From Flavobacteriaceae bacterium (GTDB taxonomy: Bacteria; Bacteroidota; Bacteroidia; Flavobacteriales; Flavobacteriaceae): DNA of 41,684 nt. A model generated the notes under the pieces. It did no database searches. It had not been told where the DNA came from and saw only the letters and a program-made list of their open reading frames with translations. Made by a program: the position numbers and the translations under genes. Location of the stretch: the NCBI GenBank assembly GCA_021151665.1, contig JAGKWW010000026.1, positions 1-41,684 of the forward strand, in the 5' to 3' direction. Positions 16,714-24,800 of the stretch are shown one piece after another. Numbering within the stretch: position 1 is the stretch's first letter; every line of letters begins with the position of its first letter.

Positions 16714-17262
16714 ATGAGCAAAAAGGTAGCAATACTTGCCACAAACGGATTTGAGGAAAGCGAGCTTAAATCGCCAAAAGAAACAATTGAGCAACAAGGC
16801 TGGATTGCCGAAATAGTAAGCCCGGAAGGCGGGACAATTAAAGCCTGGGCCGGTAAAGACTGGGGTGGAGATTATGACGTTGACCGCGTTCTTGCAGAAG
16901 CGTCGGCGTCCGACTATGATGCGCTTGTACTGCCGGGTGGCGTTATCAATCCCGATAAATTGCGCACTGACGAAGATGCACTGCAATTTGTAAAAGATTT
17001 CTTTGACCAGAAAAAACCGGTCGCTGCCATTTGCCACGGGCCTCAGGTGCTAATCAATGCCGGGGTGGTAGATGGCCGTAAGGTTACATCGGTCCACTCG
17101 ATATCCAAAGATCTCCAGAACGCAGGAGCCGACTGGAGCGACAGCGAAGTTGTGGTAGATAATGGCCTTGTTACCAGCCGCACACCGGACGACCTGCCAG
17201 CATTCAATAAAAAGATGGTAGAGGAGATCAAAGAAGGAAAACACGACAGACAAAGAAGTTAA
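16714..17262 (+). CDS. DJ-1/PfpI-family protein (YhbO/PfpI subgroup)
   Basis: A 182-residue class I glutamine-amidotransferase-like protein. The nucleophile elbow AAICHGPQVL has Cys107 and His108, with Glu14/Glu15 near the N-terminus as expected for the catalytic site. The family is described variously as intracellular protease, glyoxalase or protein/nucleotide deglycase; the true activity is debated, so I call only the family. Its role is generally in oxidative or carbonyl stress. It has its own terminator (17286-17321) and the palindromic upstream motif it shares with tamB. Confidence 0.92.
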   Translation: MSKKVAILATNGFEESELKSPKETIEQQGWIAEIVSPEGGTIKAWAGKDWGGDYDVDRVLAEASASDYDALVLPGGVINPDKLRTDEDALQFVKDFFDQKKPVAAICHGPQVLINAGVVDGRKVTSVHSISKDLQNAGADWSDSEVVVDNGLVTSRTPDDLPAFNKKMVEEIKEGKHDRQRS

Positions 17263-17285
17263 AGAAGGGTTAGGTTAATTCAGGG

Positions 17286-17321
17286 AGCTCTTATGTTTTG
17301 CGCATAAGGGCTTTCTTTTTT
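17286..17321 (+). terminator. Intrinsic terminator after the PfpI gene
   Basis: Ten-base-pair stem AGCTCTTATG / CATAAGGGCT (17286-17295, 17303-17312) with one wobble pair and a seven-base loop, followed by TTCTTTTTT. Confidence 0.85.
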
Positions 17322-17328
17322 ACATTTA
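17298..17328 (+). promoter_or_regulatory. Possible promoter of the dienelactone hydrolase gene, overlapping the terminator
   Basis: TTG (17298-17300), 20 bases, then TACATTTA (17321-17328). The -33 element lies in the loop of the preceding terminator. If used, transcription starts a few bases before the GTG at 17343, which fits that start. Confidence 0.45.
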
Positions 17329-17342
17329 TAAAAATTTATATC

Positions 17343-18107
17343 GTGAAAACAATTACAACGTTACTTACCGTTATTGTGATGACAACAATTTCGCATGCAC
17401 AGCTCAAAGCGATATCCTACAGCGAAGGCAGTCAAAAGCTCAATGGCTTCCTGGCCACGCCTGCCAAACCAAACAAGAAAAAAGCTGGTGTACTCATACT
17501 TCCCGCCTGGAAAGGTATAGACAACCACTCTAGGGAAGTGGCGCAGCAGCTTGCCAAAGAGGGATATTACAGTTTTATTGCAGATATCTATGGCGAAGGC
17601 AAATACCCGGCAGACCTTAAGCAGGCAGGTGAGCAATCGGGCTACTACAAAAGTCATCCGGAAGAATACCAGAAACGAATTAAAGCTGCAATGGACCAGC
17701 TTGTTAAAGGCGGTGCATCGGCACAGGATATCGTAATCATAGGCTACTGCTTCGGCGGTACAGGCGCTCTTGAGGCCGCACGCGCCAACTTCCCGGTAAA
17801 AGGAGTAGCGAGTTTTCACGGAGGGCTGGGTAAAGATGCCTCGCGTGCTAACGGGCTTATTGCTACACCTGTACTTGTGATGCATGGCGCAGATGACCCT
17901 TACGTCCCTCAAAAGGATATCGAGGCATTCCAGAAAGAAATGCGCGATGGAAAAGCCGACTGGCAAATGATTTACTACGCCAATGCCGTACATGCCTTTA
18001 CCGAAAAGGAAGCAGGAAACGACAACAGCAAAGACGCCGCTTATAATCAAAAAGCAGATAAGCGCTCGTGGCAACACTTTATGATGTTCCTGAAGGAAAT
18101 ATTGTAA
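17343..18107 (+). CDS. Exported dienelactone hydrolase-family protein
   Basis: A 254-residue alpha/beta hydrolase. The nucleophile motif GYCFGG places Cys136, with Asp184/185 in HGADDPYVP and His217 in NAVHAF completing the Cys-Asp-His triad of the dienelactone hydrolase family. The N-terminus (residues 1-19, ending SHA) is a signal peptide, so this member acts in the periplasm or outside. The substrate is unknown; a dienelactone is not implied. I start it at GTG 17343. The frame is open to a TTG at 17298, but that lies inside the upstream terminator hairpin and would spoil the signal peptide. Confidence 0.88.
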   Translation: MKTITTLLTVIVMTTISHAQLKAISYSEGSQKLNGFLATPAKPNKKKAGVLILPAWKGIDNHSREVAQQLAKEGYYSFIADIYGEGKYPADLKQAGEQSGYYKSHPEEYQKRIKAAMDQLVKGGASAQDIVIIGYCFGGTGALEAARANFPVKGVASFHGGLGKDASRANGLIATPVLVMHGADDPYVPQKDIEAFQKEMRDGKADWQMIYYANAVHAFTEKEAGNDNSKDAAYNQKADKRSWQHFMMFLKEIL

Positions 18108-18166
18108 TTGCCATCTATAGATAAACTTTTTTTGATAGCTTTAGGCACACCAAAAATGCAAGCCTG

Positions 18167-19189
18167 ATGGGTAGCCACCACCTTCGCCACGATACAACCT
18201 GTGAGAACTGCGGACACACCGTAGAAATTGCCTACTGCTCTAACTGCGGCCAGAAGAACGTAGAAACAAGGCAGTCTTTCGGGCACCTGGTGTCGCACTT
18301 TGCCGAAGACCTTACACACTATGACGCTGCCTTCTGGAAAACGATTAAGTATCTGCTATTTCGTCCCGGAAGGCTTACGGTAGAATATTTAAGTGGCCAC
18401 AGGCAGCGCTATGTACCACCGGTAAAGCTCTACATCTTTATAAGTTTTCTGGCTTTTTTGATTCCCGCATTACTTCCTGACGTTGGCGATGGAATAACCG
18501 TAAGTGTCAATAATAGCCATGCCCAAGATGAAAAAAAAGGAGAAACAGCAGACCTTAAACTGGATGTTAGGGAGAATGTGTGGTTTGGCGATTTTATGAC
18601 CAGAGACGACGGACAACTTGAAATAAGAAATCCATTACAATATAGCCGGGTTTCAGAAATGGACTCGGTAGAAAGCCTTAAGCCGGAAAAATTCAGGCTT
18701 GGCGAAACGGAACGAGGAATGGCAAAAAAAATTATTGCCCTTTACCAGCATAATACACCCGTACAGGTTGCAGAGAAGTTTATTGATTCATTTATTCATA
18801 ACGTGCCGAAAGCTATTTTTCTTTATATGCCTTTTTTTGGCTTTTGGTTATGGCTACTGCACGGTAAAAGAAGATGGCTGTTCTTTGACCACGGAATTTT
18901 TACCCTTCACTATTTTGCATTTCTGTTACTTTGCTCACTTTTCATTAGTCTCGCAGTTTATGCTACCATTTATAGTCGATCAGAACTTTTAGGATTTGTC
19001 ATGTCGTTAATAATAAGTGTACTGTGTCTTTACGCGATATTTTATTTTTTCCGTGCACACCGAAGGATGTATAAAGAGAGCCTCCTGGTAAATTTTACAA
19101 AGTCTTTGACCCTGTTTATAGTAAATATTGTCTCAATGGCAATATGGGGAATAATAGTGGCCCTATACACTTACCATAACATTCACTAA
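18167..19189 (+). CDS. DUF3667 membrane protein with N-terminal zinc ribbon
   Basis: A 340-residue protein of the Bacteroidota DUF3667 family. Residues 12-27 hold two CxxC pairs (C12/C15, C24/C27) forming a zinc ribbon, followed by the family segment FGHLVSHFAEDLTHYDAAFW. Four to five membrane helices follow: one near 85-103 and the rest between about 215 and 338. A soluble loop of about 100 residues lies between helices 1 and 2. The function is unknown. The gene ends four bases before the M28 peptidase start, so the two are probably cotranscribed. Confidence 0.85.
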   Translation: MGSHHLRHDTTCENCGHTVEIAYCSNCGQKNVETRQSFGHLVSHFAEDLTHYDAAFWKTIKYLLFRPGRLTVEYLSGHRQRYVPPVKLYIFISFLAFLIPALLPDVGDGITVSVNNSHAQDEKKGETADLKLDVRENVWFGDFMTRDDGQLEIRNPLQYSRVSEMDSVESLKPEKFRLGETERGMAKKIIALYQHNTPVQVAEKFIDSFIHNVPKAIFLYMPFFGFWLWLLHGKRRWLFFDHGIFTLHYFAFLLLCSLFISLAVYATIYSRSELLGFVMSLIISVLCLYAIFYFFRAHRRMYKESLLVNFTKSLTLFIVNIVSMAIWGIIVALYTYHNIH

Positions 19190-19193
19190 CAAG

Positions 19194-20219
19194 ATGAAAA
19201 AAATACTTTATACTGCACTTATTGTCAGTACGATTGCATGCAGTTCGCAAAAGGCGGCACAAAAAGACATAGCAAATGCTGATGTAAACAAGTATCTCAA
19301 CACGATTACACCGGCCGACCTGAAGAAGCACCTGTATATAGTTGCCTCCGACGAGATGCAGGGGCGCAATACGGGCGAACCGGGTCAAAAAAAAGCCGGA
19401 AAATACCTGATCGATCAATATAAGAAAGACGGCATATCTTTCCCGAAAGGCGCAAAAGATTTTTACCAGCCAGTACCCTCTGAATTTATGGCGCGCGCCT
19501 TCAGCCCAAAGCTGAATGATTCAGAAAACATCTGGGCATATATAGAAGGAACAGAAAAGCCTGAGGAGGTACTTATCATTTCTGCACACTATGACCACGT
19601 GGGCATGAAAAACGGCGAGGTGTACAATGGCGCAGACGACGACGGATCGGGCACCGTAGCCTTGCTCGAAATTGCACAGGCCTTCATGCAGGCTAAAAAA
19701 GAGGGGTACGGGCCAAAGCGCTCGATCCTGTTTTTGCATGTTACCGGTGAAGAACACGGCCTGCACGGATCACGTTATTACAGCGAGCATCCCCTATTCC
19801 CTTTAGCCAACACTATTGCCGACCTGAACATCGATATGATAGGGCGGCGTGATGATGCCCATAAAGATAATGGAGATTATGTATATGTTATCGGGTCTGA
19901 CAGGCTTAGCAGTGAACTTCATGCAATAAATGAAGAGGCAAATAAAAAATACGGACATCTTTTACTTGATTATAAATTCAATGACCGCAATGACCCAAAC
20001 AAATTCTATTTCAGGTCAGACCATTACAATTTCGCAAAAAAAGGGATCCCTATTATCTTTTATTTCAATGGCGTACATGATGATTACCATCAGGCCACTG
20101 ATGAACCTGATAAAATTGAATATGACCTGCTTGCCAAACGGGCAAGGCTGGCATTTGCAACTGCATGGGAGCTTGCTAACAGGCCTTCGAGGCCGGTTGT
20201 AGACAAGGATGGAAAATAA
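19194..20219 (+). CDS. M28-family zinc aminopeptidase, lipoprotein
   Basis: A 341-residue lipoprotein peptidase. Signal peptide with a lipobox-like STIAC; Cys16 would be lipidated. The M28 di-zinc site is intact: AHYDHVG (H132, D134), GADDDGSG (about D148), TGEEHGLHGS (E186/E187), LNIDMIGR (D214) and SDHYNF (H277). It probably trims peptides in the periplasm or at the outer membrane for nutrition. It sits four bases after the DUF3667 gene and is followed by an intrinsic terminator. Confidence 0.93.
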   Translation: MKKILYTALIVSTIACSSQKAAQKDIANADVNKYLNTITPADLKKHLYIVASDEMQGRNTGEPGQKKAGKYLIDQYKKDGISFPKGAKDFYQPVPSEFMARAFSPKLNDSENIWAYIEGTEKPEEVLIISAHYDHVGMKNGEVYNGADDDGSGTVALLEIAQAFMQAKKEGYGPKRSILFLHVTGEEHGLHGSRYYSEHPLFPLANTIADLNIDMIGRRDDAHKDNGDYVYVIGSDRLSSELHAINEEANKKYGHLLLDYKFNDRNDPNKFYFRSDHYNFAKKGIPIIFYFNGVHDDYHQATDEPDKIEYDLLAKRARLAFATAWELANRPSRPVVDKDGK

Positions 20220-20225
20220 AAGCTG

Positions 20226-20250
20226 AACCGGTGTAAAGCCGGTTTTTTTT
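20226..20250 (+). terminator. Intrinsic terminator after the M28 peptidase gene
   Basis: Six-base-pair stem AACCGG / CCGGTT with a seven-base loop, followed by a run of eight T. Confidence 0.85.
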
Positions 20251-20273
20251 GTACAAACAATAAGTATCCTACG

Positions 20274-20471
20274 TTAGGAGGCGCTGCGCTTTTTATTTCG
20301 AAAGTAATCCCAGTTAATTATTACCCCAACAATACATATAGCCATAAGTATACAAAGCAGAGCAAGATAAATAATGTCAGGGATACTGTTGGCAGAAGCT
20401 ACATCCAACATAAAAAAATAAAGCGAAACGAAAAATACCGCTACTGATAGTACCAGGGAGAAAAGTTTCAT
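20274..20471 (-). CDS. Small two-helix membrane protein, unknown function
   Basis: A 65-residue protein with two hydrophobic helices (about 4-24 and 33-53) separated by a short SANSIPD loop, and a basic C-terminal tail (FRNKKRSAS). I do not recognise a family. A plausible promoter just upstream of the ATG (20482-20508, minus strand) supports a real gene. It is convergent with the M28 peptidase. Confidence 0.6.
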   Translation of the reverse strand: MKLFSLVLSVAVFFVSLYFFMLDVASANSIPDIIYLALLCILMAICIVGVIINWDYFRNKKRSAS

Positions 20472-20481
20472 GGTGCAACTT

Positions 20482-20508
20482 TAAATTTAGGTAGTTTTCG
20501 TTATACAA
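20482..20508 (-). promoter_or_regulatory. Promoter of the 65-residue membrane protein
   Basis: Minus strand TTG (20508-20506), 16 bases, then TAAATTTA (20489-20482), about ten bases before the ATG at 20471. Close to the Bacteroidota consensus with a one-base shorter spacer. Confidence 0.5.
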
Positions 20509-20614
20509 GTATTGTGTTAGCAGCGCAAATGCTGTCGGTTTTGCACAAATGTAAGTATTTAAGTATTCTTTAACACCTTATTTAGAATAAATTTAAAGTA
20601 TACCCCTGTTAAAA

Positions 20615-21109
20615 TTACAGGGCCTGCAGCATTTCCTGCATAGAAGTATATGTTTCGTCACGTCCCTTGATACAATAAACATAGTGGCAATTGGCCGTGC
20701 CATCGAGAAAATCCTTAAAAAAACGAGTATCGTGAACCATCTGTTCCTGCGGGTCGGATGCCGGGGGCATAAGTGTAAGGTCAGAATCCCACACTATTTT
20801 AGCATTTACTTCAAAACAATCTTTTTCCCACGTCTTTACCTCCATACAAATGTCAAAGTCGGGGCTATCGATGGTTTTATAAAGGTCAAAGTCGAGCACT
20901 ACAGAATGATCTCTATACTCTGCAGTTAACGTATGCTCATTTTCCCGAAACTTAAAATGCCCGTCGTTCCGGAAAAAATCCCTGAAACCCTCGAACATTT
21001 TTTTTATCTCCTCCCGCTTTATTTCTTTGCGCTTGTAGTCATACCGTTTCCTGTACTCTTCATACTCGGTTTTGATATCAATTTTTATTTTAAGAAAGCC
21101 TACATCCAT
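20615..21109 (-). CDS. Unknown protein, third gene of a small cassette
   Basis: A 164-residue soluble protein with no signal peptide or membrane helix. The N-terminal 45 residues are very rich in Lys, Glu, Arg and Tyr (KTEYEEYRKRYDYKRKEIKR) and probably helical. The rest alternates strand-like segments with acidic patches. I do not recognise a family. It starts two bases after the previous gene stops, so the three genes 21636-20615 are almost certainly one transcript. The stop codon lies in the loop of a weak six-base-pair hairpin (20604-20622) without a clear T-run. Confidence 0.7.
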   Translation of the reverse strand: MDVGFLKIKIDIKTEYEEYRKRYDYKRKEIKREEIKKMFEGFRDFFRNDGHFKFRENEHTLTAEYRDHSVVLDFDLYKTIDSPDFDICMEVKTWEKDCFEVNAKIVWDSDLTLMPPASDPQEQMVHDTRFFKDFLDGTANCHYVYCIKGRDETYTSMQEMLQAL

Positions 21110-21111
21110 AA

Positions 21112-21381
21112 TTACAATTCGGCAACCCTTGGGTGATAAAAATTAACATAGAAGTAAGCGTCCGGATTTATTCCCTCCTTTACAATAAGCTCATTAAGCG
21201 CCTGCATCTTTTTCGCATCGGCATGCATATCCATCTGCAGGAAGTTTGCAAAATCGGCAAGGTTTTCAAACCGAAAACTGAGTTTTGTATTCAGTGAATA
21301 AGGAGTGATGCTGTATTCCGCCTTGTTTATATCGATGCCTGCCTCCCTAAAGGCCTGGTGTATGGTACTGTAATCCTGCAT
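21112..21381 (-). CDS. Unknown small protein, second gene of the cassette
   Basis: An 89-residue soluble protein, mixed alpha/beta by eye, with no cysteines and no signal peptide. It ends in NFYHPRVAEL. I do not recognise it. It lies three bases after the first gene stops and two bases before the third starts. Size and tight packing would suit a toxin-antitoxin, immunity or chaperone-like cassette, but nothing in the sequence identifies one. Confidence 0.7.
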   Translation of the reverse strand: MQDYSTIHQAFREAGIDINKAEYSITPYSLNTKLSFRFENLADFANFLQMDMHADAKKMQALNELIVKEGINPDAYFYVNFYHPRVAEL

Positions 21382-21384
21382 AGC

Positions 21385-21636
21385 TTAGTTTATAGTAGAT
21401 TCGTTCTTCACAATCTGTAGCTTTCCGGCCGGCACATTGTCGTCCTTTAAAATACGTACGCCGAAGTATTTTAAGGGAATATCTATCGGCTCACCCGACT
21501 CTCTTATATCGTTTGTCAGATGTTCAAAATCCATTGGATTAAAAACAAGGCTGTCGCCCTTATCGATCTTCTTTTCGATAAGGAAGTTGCGGATGGCCGC
21601 TGCTGATACGTTACCGATTGTTATATACTCTGCCAT
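21385..21636 (-). CDS. Unknown small protein, first gene of the cassette
   Basis: An 83-residue soluble protein. The order is a short beta start (MAEYITIG), a helix with AAAIRNFLIEKK, a GDSLVFNPMDFEHL segment, and a C-terminal strand pair around PLKYFGVRILKDD. I do not recognise a family. The gene diverges from the 1833-residue T9SS protein across a 256-base AT-rich spacer in which I cannot place a confident promoter in either direction. Confidence 0.7.
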   Translation of the reverse strand: MAEYITIGNVSAAAIRNFLIEKKIDKGDSLVFNPMDFEHLTNDIRESGEPIDIPLKYFGVRILKDDNVPAGKLQIVKNESTIN

Positions 21637-21892
21637 ATTATCTGTATTTGTATGCTAAGATAATCACAGACGATATGCACCAGTGGTAAGAAAATGTTAA
21701 TAGTCGCAACGAATACAGTAAAAAAATCTTTACAAAATTATACAGTTTTCAAATTATTGGTTGATTTGCCGATAATCTTTTATTCGCCGTATAAAACCGT
21801 TAATATATGCACAATTCTCATAAATTAAATAATTACACCAAATATTATTCAAAACATATATATATTTTTACACGAAAAATACTACTATTTAA

Positions 21893-24800
21893 ATGTTAAA
21901 CAAATTCAGACATTTTATGAGATGCTTACATCCTAAATGGATTGATTGCAATGCGATACTTCTCGCACTATTTGCGTTCACGCTACAGTTAAATGCCCAG
22001 GTTTCGGTTAGTGGCGCATTGTCAGGAAATGGTTCTTACACAAGCCTTAGATTGGCATTTAACGCAATTAACGCCGGAAACCAGACAAACAGCGACATTT
22101 TGATAACCATTACCGGTAATACAACAGAAACATCAGTTGCGGCACTAAATTCAGGAACATGGCATTCACTGGTAATAAAACCTCAGGGCGACCGCGTTAT
22201 TTCGGGCAACCTTATTACCGCACTGGTAAGCCTCAACGGGGCAGATAATGTTTTAATAGATGGCCTTAATGCCGGGGGCAATTCCCTAACAATTGCCAAT
22301 TCCGGCAATAGTACAAGTTGGGGCAACTGTACCCTCCTGCTGACAAACGGAGCGGTATATAATACGATAAAGAACTGTACACTAAAAGGCAATACCCAAA
22401 GTGGCTCTATGGGTGTAGTTTTTATAAACGCAGGAGCTTCGGCTGCCAATAATCATAATACAATTACAGCATGTGCTATTACACCCGAATCGGCCGCAAG
22501 CCCTCCGGTGTCGGGTATCGTAATACGCGGCACATCTGCCATGCCCGACACTTACACCACTATAAGCGACAACCTTATATCAGACTTCTTTAGCGAAGGG
22601 GCAGGATCATCAGGGATTTCGACCGTGTATGCCGAAAATCTTGCTATAACCGGTAATCGTATTTTCCAGACTACACCGCGCAACGGAAACACCATCAATT
22701 CGCTTATTATCCACCGGGGAATAAACGTTGGCGCTTCGGCTAACACCGGCCATACAATATCCGGGAATATCGTTGGATATGCGAACAGCCTGGGTACCGG
22801 GAAAACCATATATAATTCGATCTATCAAATGAACTTCCGCGGTATCGAAATCGCGCCGGGAACTGCTACATCAGGTTCAATAAGCGTACTAAATAATGAG
22901 GTAGCCGGGATAGAAACAAGCAATAACTATACGGGAGTCAATTTTATAGGACTTTACATTTCTAGCGGGATAAATTATGACGTACGGGGAAATATAATCG
23001 GCAGTATTACCGCAAACAACTCCATTGTTTTCAGCTCTACACTAACAAACCGCTATATTGGCGGGCTTTATGTAACCTGCAGCGGAGCGGCAACGATTTC
23101 GGGTAATCTCATTGGCGGTATCAGCACGGCAGGTTCTGCAGACATTGCTTATAATATCAACGGTATCCAGACAACAGGAACGGGGAATTATATCGTATCC
23201 GGAAATACAATAGGCAGCCCTTCATTAAGCAATTCTATCGTGAGCGGCACAGCAGGCGTTACCATCAATAATACAGGCACAATATATGGCATCAACGTGG
23301 CCGGAGCGGGCGCAGTCGCCACCGTAACCAATAATGTAATACAGAATATGGCTGCCTATAGCGAAAAAAACCCACAGTTAAGGCCGATACGCGTAGGCGG
23401 AGGATCTACTGTAACGATCAATGGCAACATCATCGCTGATATTACTACTACCGGAACGGGATCGGTTACGGGTATTCAAAACGTTGCAACCGCATTAAAT
23501 ACGGATATAAGTGGTAACCTGCTCCGGAAAATTTACGTAGATTCCGGAAATTATTATGGGGTAACAAATTCAGGTAATGTTACTGGTACGGTAACTATTT
23601 CAGGCAATTTATTTGGAGACGATTCTGCTCCTTCCGCTATCTTTTCCGGTGGCGGGGCGCCAAATATTTATTTGATTAACACGTCCTCATCTGTAATACA
23701 CGCAGCCCTGAATATAACAGGCAATGATTTTCGCAGTATCCAGGCTCCGGATAATGCAGGCAACTACCAGTATTTTGTTTATAATTCAGCACAGTCATAC
23801 ATCCAGAACATCAGCGACAATACTTTTACCAATATCACTGTAAACAATAGTAAGGGTGGGGTCCTGTTACGCAACGATGTCAACCTTCCCGCAGGTTCTG
23901 TGCAAACCATCAGCAATAACCGAAATGTTGGGCCTATGACCAAAACCGGCGCCGGGTCATTCTATCTTTATTTTTCGGTTTATTCCAATGCTGTAAGCAC
24001 TGCAGCTGCCATCCATAGCAATAATAATTTTTCAAACATCAGCATACCCGATTCGGCTATAATGTACGGTTGGTATGCAAACAATAACGGGAGCGCGGTT
24101 AAACAGGTTTACGGCAACACCTTCAGTAACTGGTCGCTCGGATCGGCAACCAACTATGTACTCCAGATGAATGCCTTCGGGTCAGGTTCCTACATCCGTC
24201 AAAATACTATTACCAATATCGTTTCCCTGGGGCCGTTTTCGGCAATCGTGCTGGGTACAAACGGGGCCGCCGGCGACCTGCATGTAGACCACAATATCTT
24301 TAATACCATTTCTTCGGCAACAGGTGCGCTTAGCATTATCAATACCTACAGCAACTCGCCGGGAATATTTATACATGACAATCAACTAAACTCTATTTCC
24401 AGTACTGCGGCCGGATCTTATGCTGTTAGCCCGATATTATTATCGGCCGGAACGGGTTCATGCTCAGTTTACAATAATATTCTGTCGGGCATAACGCATA
24501 CCGGCACAGGCAGCGCTTTAATAAACGGCATATCTGTAACCGGGGGCACAACCAGCCTGATTTATGCAAATAAAATCAGCAACATGAGCCTCACCGGAAC
24601 GACCACCACCGGTCAGGTTTCGGGTATAAACATTGCGGGCGGCACTAATACCTCGGTTTATAACAATAGTATAGGGGGCCTTACGGCACCTAACGGATCG
24701 AACGTACTTTCTGTGATGGGCCTTAAAATCTCGGGAGCATCAACCGCAACAACATGCAACGTTTACAACAATACGGTTTACCTTGATGCGTCATCTACCG

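Noticed and set aside
17361..18077. 238-codon open frame antisense to the dienelactone hydrolase gene
   Set aside because: The opposite strand has an intact Cys-Asp-His triad and signal peptide; this frame is a Cys/Phe-rich shadow.
20604..20622. Hairpin CCCTGT/ACAGGG at the end of the three-gene cassette
   Set aside because: Six base pairs and no T-run on the minus strand; too weak to call a terminator.
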